Assembly (NCBI GenBank): GCA_028826165.1
Contig: JAPDFW010000059.1
Location: 1,633,501 to 1,697,500 of the forward strand
Reading direction: 5' to 3'
DNA length: 64,000 bases
Source of the DNA: Anaeramoeba ignava
Lineage: Eukaryota; Metamonada; Anaeramoebidae
Made by a program: the position numbers and the translations under genes. Of this stretch, positions 24,282 through 39,100 are shown piece after piece. The notes under the pieces are model-generated. The model was not told where the DNA came from, made no database searches, and worked only from the letters and a program-made list of their open reading frames with translations. Position 1 is the first letter of the stretch. Every line of letters begins with the position of its first letter.

Positions 24282-27200
24282 TTAAAGTTGGTCATCATCA
24301 AGAACATCTTTTGCATAGAAACTCTTATGAAGCATAAGGGTTTGATTTTTCTCTGCTTCATACTTATCTTTAGCAATTGCATCATCAACAGCTTGAGAAG
24401 TATCTGGAATCACAACTCGAAGAAGTAATTTGAGGACAATCAATATATGCTCAACTGCAATCAAAAACCATAATCTTTCAGTATCACTAATACCATCAGA
24501 GAAATAATAATCTAATTGTTCGGTGGATGAAACAGCAACAAGAGCTAATAATCAAATGAAATTTTTGAATTTTTTTATTAATAAATTTTTAAATTTTTTA
24601 TTAATAAATTTTTAAATTTTTTAATTTTGAAATTTTTAAATTTTTTATTAATAAATTTTTAAATTTTTTACCAATATTGCTTAAAATGATTAAGAAGGAT
24701 AAAATTTCAAGAATAATAATCCATGATCCAATTCCATTTGCAGGACGAGGTTCTGGTCTCTATTTAAAATTAAAAATTAAAATAAATATTTAAAATAAAA
24801 TAAAAATATAATTTAAAATAAATATAATTTACCTTCATGTTCTTCAACTTGAAAGAATCTGTTCGGATTTCAATAATATTATTCAATAAAGCAAGTATAC
24901 TTGCTGCTGGGAAAGAAATTGAGAACAAAGAAATATAACCAAACTGAATCATCATTTCGGAATAATCATCAATAGTGTAACTATATCTTGGATATTTAGC
25001 TTGTTTTTCAATCATAGAAACATCAGGAACATCAATGCCTTGATCGCGAAGTGCTTTAACACGTTTCTTTTCCTTTCTGATCTTAAGCTTACCTCTGATA
25101 TAAGGAAGAAAAACTTCCTGAACATTTCCCAAAGCTTGTCTGAAAATAAGAAGGGAACCCAAGTGAGTAGTCAAGTAAGTGATATCCTGAGCAATGAATG
25201 CAATGCAAAAAGTGGATGTCCAACTGTTGATAGACTGAAACAAGAAGAACTTGACAATAAGAGCATTCTCGTATTTTGTGTCTGTTTCGTGATTTTCCCA
25301 GTCATTAAGTCTTGGCGCAACTCGTTGGAAAATGAAATTCAGAACAAAAATACTGGCTCCAGTTGCAACGGCTGTCCAAACTTTGTATCCGAAGTCGATA
25401 TGTTTGTCGTTGTCAATAAGTTTCTTTTTGTTGATGAAAACAGATGCGCAAATAGCGGCTGTGATGAAGCAAAAGATCACAAAATATGAGCCAATGTACT
25501 TAAGTTTTCTTTTCCATCCTGGATAAAACGGTTCTTCTTCGTTCGTAATTGGTGACATGCGAATTTTGCCCTTGAATTCCGGCCGAATTTGTTCTTCTCG
25601 TTCGTAAAACAATGTGTCCCAATGCAGTGCTTTTGTGTTACTTTTCCTTTTCCAGGTCTCAACAAACACTGTTGTCCATAAAACAATGAACAATGAATAA
25701 AATAAAATGGCTGGTGTATCAACTTTTGCTTTGGCAATCTGCACAATTCCAAATGGTATTGATACAATTGAGAGGAAAATCAACCATTCTGTGTAAAATC
25801 CTAAATATGTGAAATAAAATGCAACGTTTTCTCCAAAATAATCTCGGACTTGATCGATAGGTTGAGTGCATTTACAACTTTTTGACCATCTTTTAAGGAG
25901 TGGATCAAGTTCATCATAGTTGTGAACCGAGAACATATCAGTTGCATATTTTTTTCGAATTAATTTAGTGACATCTAATTAAAATTAAAATAAAAATTAA
26001 ATTAAAATAAAAATTAAATTAAAATAAAAATTAAATTAAAATTAAAATTAAAATTAAAATTAAAATTAAAATCAATATTAAAATCAAAATCAAAATTAAA
26101 ATTAAAATTAAAATTAAAATTAAATTATTAATATGAAAAAAACTTACTTATTCCACATCCACCTTGATCTTTTTTGGCTTCAATAACTGTTCGAATGATT
26201 TTTTGTCTAATATTTATTTTTTTTTAAATAAGTAATTATTCATTTTAAATTTAAAACAAAAAAAATACCTTTCGGATGAATTAAAAACACATTCTTCAGA
26301 ATGAGCAAGAAACATGTTTTTTTGTGACATTCTAAATTCTGCATATCCAAGATAAGTGGGTCCTTCCATTCCTGCAATTTTAACTCTTAATTTGCTTTTT
26401 TCGGCCCATCTTTCAAGAAAATGATTAGAAGCACCAATTTCTATTTTTTTATAAATAATTTATAAATAATTTTATATTTAATTTTATAATTAATTTTATA
26501 TTTAATTTTATAAATAATTTTATATTTAATTTTATAATTAATTTTATAAATAATTTTATATTTAATTTTATAAATAATTTTATATTTAATTTTATAATTA
26601 GTTTTATATTTAATTTTATAAATAATTTTATAATTAATTTTATAAATAATTTTATATTTAATTTTATAAATAATTTTATAATTAATTTTATAAATAATTT
26701 TATATTTAATTTTATAAATAATTTTATATTTAATTTTATAAATAATTTTATAAATAATTTTATAAATAATTTTATAAATAATTTTATAAATAATTTTATA
26801 ATTAATTTTATAAATAATTTTATATTAATTTTATAATTAATTTAATAAATAATTTTATATTTAATTTTATATTTAATTTTATAATTAATTTTATATTAAA
26901 TTTATAAATAATTTTATAATTTAATTTACATAAATAATTTTATAAATAATTTTATATTTAATTTTATATTTAATTTTATAAATAATTTTATAAATAATTT
27001 TATATTTAATTTTATAAATAATTTTATATTTAATTTTATATTTAATTTTATATTTAATTTTATAAATAATTTTATAAATAATTTTATATTTAATTTTATA
27101 TTTAATTTTATATTTAATTTTATATTTAATTTTATAAATAATTTTATATTTAATTTTATATTAAATTTATAAATAATTTTATATTTAATTTTATAAATAA

Positions 27201-27924
27201 TTTTATAAATAATTTTATATTTAATTTTATAAATAATTTTATAAATAATTTTATAAATAATTTTATAAATAATTTTATAAATAATTTTATATTTAATTTT
27301 ATAAATAATTTTATAAATAATTTTATAAATAATTTTATATTTAATTTTATATTTAATTTTATATTTAATTTTATAAATAATTTTATATTTAATTTTATAT
27401 TAAATTTATAAATAATTTTATAAATGCAGATAACCATCGTTAAATTTTAAACATTTCCCCAAAAGGAATAAATTGAAAACAATAACCACAAAAGAAAAAC
27501 AAAAATAAAATGAAAAAAAGCAAAATTGGACAAAAAGCAAAAAAAAAATAAGAATAAAAATTTACAAAAAAAAAATAAAAAAATAAAAAAATAAACAAAT
27601 ACCAATAAAAGTAAATTCATTTCCAACAGAAGAAGTCTCACGGAGTTTTAAACCAGCACCAGTAAGCCAAGTTTTAATTTTTTCTTTCTTTCTTTCAGCA
27701 TGTTCAAGTTTGTCTTCAGTTACTTTTTTACAACATCCATTGTCAGTTAAATCTTGTTCAGCAAAAACAACAACCCATTCATAAAATATCTTATCATCAT
27801 CATTTTCAATATCTTTACCGTCATCAACCTTTGTTGTGTCATCAATCGCTATTTCACTGTGTTCTGTATTAAATTGTACTTGGTTATCTTGGTCATCTAA
27901 GTTTAAGTTATCTTGATCTGCCAT
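24282..27924 (-). CDS. Anoctamin/TMEM16 family channel or scramblase
   Basis: Six exons: 27924-27603, 26440-26269, 26206-26148, 25974-24833, 24759-24672 and 24544-24282 (2046 nt, 681 aa, all phases match). TMEM16 proteins are Ca2+-activated anion channels or lipid scramblases of plasma or internal membranes. Family signatures: YFGENVAFYFTYLGFYTEWL in TM1, SMIEKQ..YPRYSYTIDDYSEMMIQFGY (TM7, with acidic Ca2+-ligand positions D/E) and SFPAASILALLNNIIEIRTDSFKL (TM8 with the conserved E and D), then a final hydrophobic segment and a short tail. The cytosolic N-terminus is acidic (first 60 residues). It is shorter than animal anoctamins (~900 aa) and similar to fungal and protist forms. Scramblase versus channel cannot be told from sequence. 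Confidence 0.93.
26441..27602 (-). repeat. TMEM16 intron 1, 12-bp AATTTTATAAAT/AATTTTATATTT repeat
   Basis: A 1.16-kb intron: donor GTATTT (27602 downward) and acceptor TAG at 26443-26441. The bulk (26450-27430) is 12-bp units AATTTTATAAAT and AATTTTATATTT. The minus-strand LFIK frame through it is a shadow. Removing it joins FTFIG/E to IGASNHFLERW. Confidence 0.8.
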
Positions 27925-28207
27925 TTTGAATTAACGAATCAAATTAAAATCAAATGACAAAAAATAAAAAAATAAAACAAAAAAGAAGAAAAAAAATGAA
28001 TTTTTCTTTTTTATTTTTTTTTTAATTAATTTTTTTTTTGCTTTTTTAAATAAAAAAATTTTTTTTTATTTTTTTTTTATTTTTTTTTTATTTTTTCTCC
28101 TTTTTATTTTTCATTTTTTTTTTCATTTTTTTTAAAATGGTTTTCTATTTAAAAATTCAAATAAAATTAATAAAATAAAATTAATATTTTTTTTTTTATT
28201 TTTTTAG
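27925..28207. promoter_or_regulatory. Divergent spacer between TMEM16 and TRA2-like genes
   Basis: A/T homopolymer-rich spacer of about 280 bp between divergently transcribed genes. It may contain the short first coding exon of the TRA2-like gene: an ATG lies at 28136, but I could not place a phase-compatible splice to the next exon. Confidence 0.35.
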
Positions 28208-31046
28208 TCAAATCAAAAATTCAGAAGATAGAAATTTATCTCCAAATCATCAACATGTTAGAGATTATTCTCCAAGATGGGATGAACGCAGATCTCCACA
28301 TGACCATAAAAATAAACCAAGAATTCGTTCTCCTGTTAGAGACCATTCTCCAATTAGAGAACCTTCCCCTTATAGACAACATTCACCTATTGGGTTGTAT
28401 TTAATTTTATAAATAATTTTATAAATAATTTTACCAATAACTTGACATTTAATTTTATAAATAATTTAATAAATAATATTATAAATAATTTTACCAATAA
28501 CTTGACATTTAATTTTATAAATAATTTAATATATAACTTTATATTTAATTTAATAATAAATTTAATAAATAATTTTATAAATAATTTTATATATAATTTT
28601 ATATATAATTTTATATATAATTTTATATTTAATTTTATAAATAATTTTATAAATAATTTAATAAATAATTTTATAAATAATTTAATAAATAATTTTATAA
28701 ATAATTTAATAAATAATTTTATAAATAATTTAATAATTAATTTTAATAATAGTTTTATAATTAATTTTATATTTAATTTTATAAATAATTTTATAATTAA
28801 TTTTATTAATAGTTTTATAATTAATTTTATAATTAATTTAATAAATAATTTTATAATTAATTTTATAAATAATTTTATAAATAATTTTATAAATAATTTT
28901 ATAATTAATTTTATAAATAATTTTATTAATAATTTTATAAATAATTTTAATAATAGTTTTTATAATTAATTTAATAATTAATTTTATAAATAATTTTATA
29001 AATAATTTTATAAATAATTTAATAAATAATTTTATATAATTTTATAAATAATTTTATAAATAATTTTATAAATAATTTTATAAATAATTTTATATATAAT
29101 TTTATATATAATTTAATAAATAATTTTATAAATAATTTTTATATATAATTTTATAAATAATTTAATAAATAATTTTACCAATAATTTTATAAATAATTTT
29201 ATAAATAATTTTATAAATAATTTATAAATAATTTTATAAATAATTTTTATAATTAATTTTATAAATAATTTTATAAATAATTTTATATATAATTTTATAA
29301 ATAATTTTATAAATAATTTTATAAATAATTTTATATATAATTTTATATATAATTTTATAAATAATTTTATAAATAATTTTATAAATAATTTTATATATAA
29401 TTTTATATATAATTTTATAAATAATTTTATAAATAATTTTATAAATAATTTTATAAATAATTTTATAAATAAATTAATATATAATTTTATATTTGATTTT
29501 ATAAATAATTTTATAAATAATTTTATAAATAATTTTATAAATAATTTTATAATTAATTTTATAAATAATTTTTATAATTAATTTTATAAATAATTTAATA
29601 AATAATTTTATATTTAATTTTATAATTAATTTTATAAATAATTTTATAAATAATTTTATATATAATTTTATAATTAATTTTATAAATAATTTTATAAATA
29701 ATTTTATATATAATTTTATATATAATTTTATAATTAATTTAATAAATAATTTTATAAATAATTTAATAATTAATTTTAATAATAGTTTTATATTTAATTT
29801 TTATAAATAATTTTATAAATAATTTTATAATTAATTTTACCAATAACTTGACATTTAATTTAATAAAATAATTTTACCAATAATTTTACCAATAACTTGA
29901 CATTTAATTTAATAAATAATTTAATAAATAATTTAATAAATAATTTTATATATAACTTTATAAATAATTTTATATTTAATTTTTATATATAATTTAATAA
30001 ATAATTTTATAAATAATTTTATAATTAATTTTATAAATAATTTTATAAATAATTTTATAATTAATTTTATAATTAATTTTATAATTAATTTTATAAATAA
30101 TTTTATAAATAATTTTATATTTAATTTTATAATTAATTTTATAATTAATTTTATAAATAATTTAATAAATAATTTAATAAATAATTTTATATTTAATTTT
30201 ATAAATAATTTAATAATTAATTTAATAATTAATTTTATATATAATTTTATAAATAATTTTATAAATAATTTTATATTTAATTTAATAAATAATTTAATAA
30301 ATAATTTTATATATAATTTTATAATTAATTTTATATTTAATTTTATAAATAATTTTATAAATAATTTAATAAATAATTTTATAATTAATTTTATTAATAA
30401 TTTTATATTTAATTTTATATATGATTTTATAAATAGGGAAGATAAAGGATCTGTTTTATATATCTCAGGCTTAAAATTCGAATGTAGAATTAATGATTTA
30501 CATCATTTATTTTCGAAATTTGGAAAAGTAAAAATAATTTTATTATGTTTTTTTAAAATAATAAATTTAAATATATAATTTTATATTTCAAAAGATTGAA
30601 AATATTTCATTAGTTACTGATCCTCGAACTAGATTATCTCGTGGATTTGGTTTTGTTACAATGTCCAATTCTGAAGAAGCAGATAATTGTATTGAAAAAT
30701 TAAATCAAACAACTTTTGATGGAAAAGTTATTCGAGTTGAACGAGTATTTCAAATTCAAATTCAAATTCAAATTCAAATTCAAATTTAAATTCAAATTCA
30801 AATTCAATTTTAATTTCAAAATCAATTTCAATTCAAATTCAATTTCAATTCAAATTTTATTTTCAATTTAAAAATAATTTAGTCAAGAAGAGAAAAACCA
30901 AGAACACCAACACCCGGACATTATCTTGGAAGAAGTAAAATATTCAAACAATTAATAATAAAAATAAAATTAATAATAATATTAATAATAAAATTAATAA
31001 TAATAATAATATTAATAATAATATTAATAATAATATTAATAATAAT

Positions 31047-31089
<43 letters not shown>

Positions 31090-31508
31090 TTAATAATAAT
31101 AATATTAATAATAATAATATTAATAATAATAATATTATTAATAATAATAATATTAATAATATTAATAATATTAATAATAATAATAAAGGAGGAAGAAGAT
31201 ACGGAGCTGGATTTGGAGGAGGAGGAGGAAGAAGAAGATATTATCAAGACAGACCACGATATCATGATAATGGATATCACCCTTACGAACGAAGAAGACC
31301 AAGATCACCATATCGAAAGTATTCACGTTCTCCATCAAGATCAATGTCTCCACCTCGTCGATTTAATTCACCAAATGAACAACGTTCAAAATCACCATAT
31401 CGTAAACATTCACGTTCTCCTTATAGAGAAACTAGACACAATAATTATAACAGAATTCCTCCACTCAATACAAATGAACCTCCATTTTCTCCACAAAGAA
31501 GATTCTAA
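28208..31508 (+). CDS. TRA2-like SR-rich splicing regulator (RRM), 5' end unresolved
   Basis: Exons: 28208-28393 (RS-like repeats such as RDYSPRWDERRSP), 30437-30527, 30595-30744, 30893-30934 and 31189-31508; every join is phase-consistent and the stop TAA is at 31506-31508. The RRM carries RNP2 (VLYISGL) and RNP1 (RGFGFVTM), then SRREKPRTPTPGHYLGR, closely the TPTPG-Y-GR linker typical of Transformer-2 proteins. A Gly/Arg patch and a second RS region (SPYRKYSRSPSRS) follow. This RS1-RRM-RS2 layout is that of TRA2, a nuclear exonic-enhancer-binding splicing activator. The start codon must lie in an earlier exon that I could not define. Confidence 0.85.
28394..30436 (+). repeat. TRA2-like intron filled with 12-bp TAAATAATTTTA repeat
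   Basis: A 2.04-kb intron between HSPI(gg) and (g)EDKGS. It is built of TAAATAATTTTA / TATATAATTTTA / TATTTAATTTTA units on the plus strand, the same family as in the neighbouring TMEM16 intron 1. The FINNFINN frame is a shadow. Confidence 0.8.
30935..31188 (+). repeat. TRA2-like intron with AAT trinucleotide repeat
   Basis: Donor GTAAAA at 30935; acceptor AAAG at 31187-31188. The inside is a long (AAT)n/(ATT)n run. Splicing joins YLGR to R-G-G-R-R-Y. Confidence 0.75.
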
Positions 31509-33193
31509 TTATTATCATCTCTCTTATTTTCTAATAATTCAATCTCTCATTTCCAAAATTTTATCTTTTCTGATTCAAAATGCTCTTATTACTTCATCTC
31601 TGGCATTTGGAATCAATTTAATCTTTCTTTTCAATCATTCACTTTTTCAACAAAAAAATAATCAATGATCTAAAAAAAATTTTTTTATCAAATTTCAACT
31701 CTTTGCAAATTTTTCAAAAATCAAAAATCAAAAATCAAAAATCAAAAAAAAAAAAAACTCAAAAGAGTTCATTTTTTTCAAAAATTCAAAAAAAAATTTA
31801 TCAAGTTGTTTTTCATTGTCAAAAAAAAAAAACCAAAAACCAAAATTCAAAATTCAAAATTCAAAATCAAAATGAGAAAAAATGAGAGAGATTGAGAATT
31901 ACAAATCAAAAATCACAAAATCAAAAATCAAATTTCATAATTCAATTTCAATTTCAATACAATTTCAATTTCCAATCCCAATTTCAATTTCAATTTCAAA
32001 TTCAAATTCAATTTCAATTTCAATTTTAAAATCAATTTCAAATTCAGTTTCAAATTCAAAATCAAATTCAATTTCAATTTCAAATTCAATTTCAAATTCA
32101 ATACAATTTCAATTTCAATTTCAGTTTCAATTTCAATTTCAATTTCAATTTCAATTTCAATTTCAAAACCAAATTCAATTTCAATTTCAATTCCAAATTC
32201 AAATTCAATTTCAAATTCAAATTCAATTTCAATTCCAAATTCAAATTCAGTTTCAATTTCAAATTTAAAATCAATTTCAAATTCAGTATCAAATTCAAAT
32301 TCAAATTCAAAATCAAATTCAATTTCAATTTCAATTTCAATTTCAAATTCAAAATCAAATTCAGTTTCAATTTCAATTCCAAATTCAAATTCAAATTCAA
32401 TTTCGAATTCAATTTCAATTTCAAATTCAAATTCAATTCAAGTTTCAATTTCAAATTCAATTTCAATTTCAATTCAAAATCAAAATCAATTTCCAAATTC
32501 AAATTCAATTTTAATTTTCATTTCAGTTTCAAATTCAATTTCAAATTCAATTTCAATTTCAAATTCAAATTCAAATTCCAAATTTCAAATTCAATTTCAA
32601 TTTCAAATTCAATTTCAATTTCAAATTCAATTTCAAATTCAATTTCAAATTCAATTTCAGTTTCAAATTCAATTTCAATTTCAATTTCAATTTCAAATTC
32701 AAATTTAATTCAAATTCAATTTCAAATTCAAATTTAAATTCAAATTCAATTTCAATTTCAATTTCAAATTTCAGTTTCAAATTCAGTTTCAGTTTCAAAT
32801 TTAAAATTTAATTTCAATTCAAGTTTCAATTCAATTTCAAATTCAATTTAATTCAAAATCAAAAATCAAATTCAAAATCAAATTCAAATTCAATTTCCAA
32901 ATTCAATTTCAAATTCAAATTTAAATTCAAATTCAAATCCAAAATTAAATTCAATTTTAATTTTAAATTTGAATTAAAAATTATTATAAATTCCTTTTGT
33001 AAATTTAATAGAATTTTCTTCCATTTTAAATAAAAATTGAATTTAAATTTATTTTCTTTTTTTTTTTTCTGTTATTTTATTGATTATTATCATTTTTGAA
33101 ATTATTTTTGAAAAGAAAAAAAAAATTTTAAAGAAAAAAAAAGAATGAATTGTGATAAATTTGAATTTATTTTCTTTTTTCCTTTTTGTTTCA
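31509..33193. repeat. 3' spacer with long TTTCAA/TTCAAA hexamer field
   Basis: 31509-31890 is ordinary A/T-rich sequence. 31920-32970 is a hexamer field of TTTCAA / TTCAAA units, readable in most frames (SISI, FQFQ, LKLN), none credible as a gene. The end (33000-33193) is poly-A/T rich and lies just past the 3' end of the CH-PH gene. Confidence 0.75.
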
Positions 33194-36100
33194 TCATTTC
33201 ATTGAAGAATAAATTTCAAGAAAATTTTTTAATTCGTTTTGAGAAGAAAATTGAATTGGAAAGTTAAGAGATTGATGAATAACAGATAATTGAAGATCAT
33301 TTTCAGAAAGAGATTTGAATTGAAAATCTGGAAATTTGCCAGAAATTTCATTTTTTTCAGTTTTAATATTTAAAGTATCATCACCAAGAAAAGAAACTAT
33401 TCCTGGCAAATTGGATTGCAAAGATTCATCAAATACTTCGATATCAAACGAAGTTTTGTCGGTAAAAGAGTTTTTGGATTCAAATCCTTTTTTCAAACGA
33501 AGATCAAGAGAAAATCGATTTGAGTCGTTTTCATTTTGAAAAGAAATGATCGCAATTGAATTTTGATATTCAATTTTGATCGTATTTTGGTTGGATTGAT
33601 TTCGATGGAATTTGGTTTGACTCAAAACACTTTCGAAAAGGGTTTTTTGGGAATTATTTAATTGAAGCACTTGATTTGCAATTGAAAGAGTTACATTTTC
33701 GATAATTTCAAAGTTTTCGTTGAGTAAGGCAACTTTATATTTGAGAGGATGGGAATTCTGAGAAAAAAGAATGGTCTTCATTTGCTGAACAAGAGAAAGG
33801 AAGCGGTTGTTTTGAGATTCTGTTGGGAATTTGAAGATGAAAAGAACATCTTTTTTCATGTTGAGTATTTTTGTGAATGCGGGTTGTGTTTTCACCTGTT
33901 GGAAAACAAAATCGCGGGAATCGATCGGGAGATCTTCTGAATATGTACGGAAATCAATGTGCAGGTTCCGGTTATTGAAGGAAAGTTGCGCTTTTGAGTT
34001 GGGTTTTGTGGAATTTTCTGAGAAAACCTCGACATTCCAAAATTTTTGGTCATTTGATTTTTGAAGTTCTTCTATTTCGGACATTTTTTCGAGCGACTCG
34101 TTGGAGTTTTGTGAAGGGGATTTTTCAACCTCCTTCTGCTCAATGTTCTCCTTAGTTTTAAGAATATAATATTGCTGGCGCTCGTTGTCTTCCTGGGCGA
34201 TTTTCATTGTATTTGAGATGATCGTGAAGAGTGAAAGAAATTTGTCGCGGAATATACGCTGTTCGAAAGAGCATATGTAGGTTTGTTTGAGAGAGGGGAA
34301 ATCCAAGCGGCATGCAAGAACAGACTTTGTATTGATGAGCAAGACACAATCGGTGAGGCTCATGCGCTGTGTGCGGATTGCGGGGGAATCGAGGATGATT
34401 GAGGTGTCTTCGAATTTGATTGTTCCGCGTGATTTTGGCATTTTTTTGAAGGGAAGAAAATCAACATTGTAGTTATGAGGAAGTGATGAGAGGAGTTTTT
34501 GTGTTTCCTCTTTGCGCGAGACTTGAGGCAAGTGATCGCGGAATTTTTTGTAGGAGGAAGCAAACTCGGTGCGTTTTTGTGGGGATTGGAATTCGACCAT
34601 GAGTTCATCGCCTGTAGGAAATTGGATCTTAATAACGGAATCCATGTTGATGTGAGCGAAGACATTGCAGGAGAGATTGTAAACAAAACGTGCTCGCTGA
34701 GTGATGATAGTAAAGCAATAAGGAGCGAGAACGAGCGAGATGGGAATTTTTGTTTTCTGATCTAAATCGAAGAGATTTGCGTCGAAAAACAGAGAAGAAA
34801 CACCAACAGAAACGCCAAGCGCTTCATTTCGAGCAGAGGCGAATGCGGCGAGGAAGGATTGGAGAGTCTCTGTATTTGCGAAATGTAGCGCGAGTGAATA
34901 TTTGTTGTTAAGATGAAGAATGGCTGTGTCTGATTTTCCAAGAGGTTGAGCATAAGTTTCAACGGAATATTCAGCAACAAAATCGTTTGTGTGACTTTTC
35001 AAACGGAAAGAATCGAAATCAACAGAAATATCACACACAAAGTTTCCTGCTGAGGACATGACTGTTGAGCGGAACAATTTCGGTTTGGAAATCATGCCGT
35101 TGATATTTGCTTTGCGCTTGAACATGAAATCATTGTAGAAAATTTGGCGAGCACTTTCATCAGGGAAGCTGATCGAGAGGAATTGAAACTCATCGAAATT
35201 AAATCTTGCCAATAAAAGATCATCTGGATCGCTGTGGATCCCAGTGTATGGACTGTATCTGCGCGAGATCTGCTCTGTTGCAGTTGTGATGATGAAGTGG
35301 TCTGTTTTGAGTGCGATGTGAGCAATCCCAGAATATTCGCCGAAGGAGTTGAGCACGCAGAATTTGTATTGCGTATCGGAAATCTTCTCCATAAACGGGC
35401 TTGCGTTCTTTGCGCCGAAGACTGATGCTGTTGGTCTGGGACGGAGGGAGAGATTGTCGAAAAGATCGTATTCAAAAGCACTTTGTTTTTTCTGGTGAAT
35501 TTTCAATAGAGTTTGGTGGATATTTTTATTGTCCAAATTTCCGTTTGTGATGAGAGAGTCTGCGTCCATTTTCTTGCATGGATCTTCATCCAGAACGAAT
35601 GCGCGATTGAGCCTGATGAAGGCGTTTGCCATGAGTATTCTATCCTGGGGAGAGTTTGCTGCGCACATAACGCTTCGTGTTGAGTCTAATTGAAGTGTGA
35701 ACATTGTCGGATTTGTTGGATGGAGGAAAATGGCTTGTTCGTCCGAATATCCTCCAACAATCTCTCTTCCGTCCTCTAGCGATATGTTTACAGAGTATTT
35801 GCCCAACCACATTTTTGCGTCTTTTGCGCCTTTTCCAATGATCTGGATATTGAACATTGCTTGCTGATTCTTGTTGATTTTCTCCAGTTTCTTCTTTGTT
35901 TCCTTCATTTCCTCGTTTTTCTCGAGATTCGAAAAAAGTATTTTATGTGAGAATGAGGTGTTCCTTGGTTGGAGAATGGGAGAAGCCCCGGAATAAAGAC
36001 TGAAGTCTGCAAAGAAGCTTTCCTGGAAGCGTTTGCGTTTGAGATTTTTGCGGAGCATTTCAAACTCGCCGTGGAGTAAAGTGCGGGTGATTCCAGCAGA

Positions 36101-39100
36101 AGGTTTTTGGGAATATGCCTCATCGTCATCGAGCTCATAGTCGATGGCAATAACATAAGGTGCACCTGTTTTGTCGATAAGGGATTGGTGTTGGGTCTCA
36201 GGTTGATGAAGCACAAGAGGGGAATCCTCAGGCTGGACATGTTTCAGCCACATTGAGGCGTTGTTAAAAGCGATGATACAGCGATGGACAAGGTCTCTGT
36301 GCAGCGGGGAATCGCATTGCAGAAGGATGCTGATTGGAGGCTGCTCCTGTTCATCGGAGTAGTCTGTGATCGTGAGTCGTATAAAGTTGTTTTCGGGATG
36401 CATTAATGCGACAACATTTGAAAATTGCCATGAAAAAATAACGGTCGCGTTTTTTTGTGATGTTATTGTTAAATTGTCCTTGTCAAGCACAAGCACTGCT
36501 GGCTCAATATTCGATGTGCGTGTCATCACCCCGACAGACAATGTTGCGCTATTCTTCACCCAGCAACGTAAAGCAAGTGCATCCACCTCTTGTTGCTCAG
36601 TTAAAATGGAGCCATTGATGGGAAATGCCTCCACAAAGTCGCCGTTGTACCATTGGAACATCGCAAATGTTTTCCAGATCACAAGACGCTCTGCTTCGTT
36701 CACGCATTTGAACACAAAGCTCCGCTGCTTCCCCAGACTCAGCTTGAAAACAGATGGGTCATTTGGACTCAAAAGGATCTTCATTTGATCCGCTGATTCG
36801 TAATCCCGAATAACCGCCATTCGGTCGTAGAATACAAGCGAGAACTTCCCTGACATTAGTTTCATCACACACGGCGTCCGGATCCCGTTCTCGTTCAGAA
36901 GCACAATGTGGAACACTGCCTCCATGCGCGCAAAATATCTCTGTATTATTGTTCTCACTGCCTGCATTGCAGACCGTTTACTCTCTTTTAATTCCCCAAT
37001 ATCTTCGTTTTCAATCTCGTTTTCAACCGCTATTGCTTGCTGCAAAATGCTGAATCCTTTATCCTCCTCTTCCCCAGAAACTTTCCATCCGCTATTCTCT
37101 GTTTCATCAATTGGGGTCAACAGCATTTTTGCAATCGGTCCAAATTCTTCATTCTCTTTAAAATCTTTTTTTTCTTTGTTCTCTTTTTTCTTTTCAATTA
37201 TTTCTTCTTGATTATTTTCGTTATTTGTATTTTCCCTAATTTCCTCTTTTTTGTTTTGGTTTATTCTTTGTTGGATCACTTTCGCTATTTCTTGTGGTGT
37301 TGCTGTTTCTTTTATTGGAGATTTCGGTCCTGGTGACCGCTCTCTTCTTTCTTTTGGTGAATATATTATGGGTGTTGTTCTTGTTTTATCGTATATTTTT
37401 TCAAGTTCAAGAATTATTGGGATTAGTGATTGATTGTCACTTTTTTTATTTAAGTATTTTTTTTCGATTCCAAGTGAACTGCATGCATCAAAAAACTTTT
37501 CATAATTTTGTTGGTTGCTAATTTTTATATAAATCAAAATATAAATATAAATCAAAATATAAATATAAATATAAATATTTAAAATATAAATCAAAATATA
37601 AATATTTAAAATATAAATATAAATATAAATATAAATATAAATATTTAAAATATAAATATTTAAAATATAAATATAAATATAAATATAAATATAAATATAA
37701 ATATTTAAAATATAAATATAAATATAAATATTTAAAATATAAATATAAATATAAAATATTTAAAAATATTTATAAATTTAAAATATAAATATAAATATAA
37801 ATATAAATATAAAATAAAAATAAATAATTTAAAATATAAAATATAAAAACAAAAACAAAAATCATAAAATATAAATAAAATATAAATATAAAAATAAAAA
37901 TAAATATTTAAAATATGAAATATAAATATATAAATATTTTAAAAATAAAACATAAAATTTAAAATATAAAAAATATAAATATAAAATAAAATAAATATTT
38001 AAAATATAAATATAAATATAAATATTTAAAATATAAATATAAATATAAAATAAATATAAATATAAATAAAAATTATAAAAATAAAAATAAATATAAAATA
38101 TAAAAATATAAAAAATATAAATATAAATATAAATATTTAAATATAAATATAAATATAAATATAAATATAAATATAAATATAAATATAAATATAAATATAA
38201 ATATAAATATAAAATATAAATATAAATATAAATATAAATATAAATATTTAAAATATAAATATAAATATAAAATAAATATAAAAATATAAATATTTTAATA
38301 AATATAAAATTTATAAAATTTAAAATATAAATATAAAATAAAATATAAAATAAAATAAAATACAAAAATATAAATATAAAATATAAATATAAATATAAAT
38401 AAATATAAATATAAATATAAATATAAATATAAATATAATTATAAATATAAATATAAATATAAATATAAATATATAAATATAAATACATAAAATATAAAAT
38501 CTAAAATATAAAATATAAATATAAATATAAATAAATATAAATATAAAATATAAATATAAATATAAATATAAATATAAATATAAATATAAATATAAATATA
38601 AATATAAATATAAATATAAATATAAATATAAATATAAATATAAATATAAATATAAATATTTAAAATATAAATATAAATATAAATCTAAATATAAATATAA
38701 ATATAAATATAAATATAAATCTAAATATAAATATTTAAAATATAAATATAAATATAAATATAAATATAAATATAAATATAAATATAAATATAAATATAAA
38801 TATAAATATTTAAAATATAATTATAAATATTTAATGGGATTTTTCTCCAATAAAAGTAACCAAAATAACATGAAAGATTTTCATTTAAAATTTTTAAAAA
38901 ATATAAAATTGTTAAGATTTGAATTTTAAAATTTGGGAATTGAAATTTGAAGAGAAAAAAAAAAATCTAAAAACAAAAAGTAAAGTACAAACCTTTCAAT
39001 TTGAGAAATTGTATTTGGTCGAATTATATTTATCAATTTACACAAATAAATTGATTTTTCATTTTCTGATTCATTTAAATCAATATTTTCTTCAAGTAAT

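Noticed and set aside
25001..25767. Plus-strand and alternate-frame ORFs over the TMEM16 large exon
   Set aside because: Shadow frames of a well-supported coding exon; no domain seen.
27156..28969. LFIK and FINN frames on either side of 28 kb
   Set aside because: 12-bp repeat inside introns bounded by well-phased splice sites.
37862..38488. 208-aa poly-YI frame resembling a membrane protein
   Set aside because: It is the ATAAAT repeat inside the intron that splits the CH domain.
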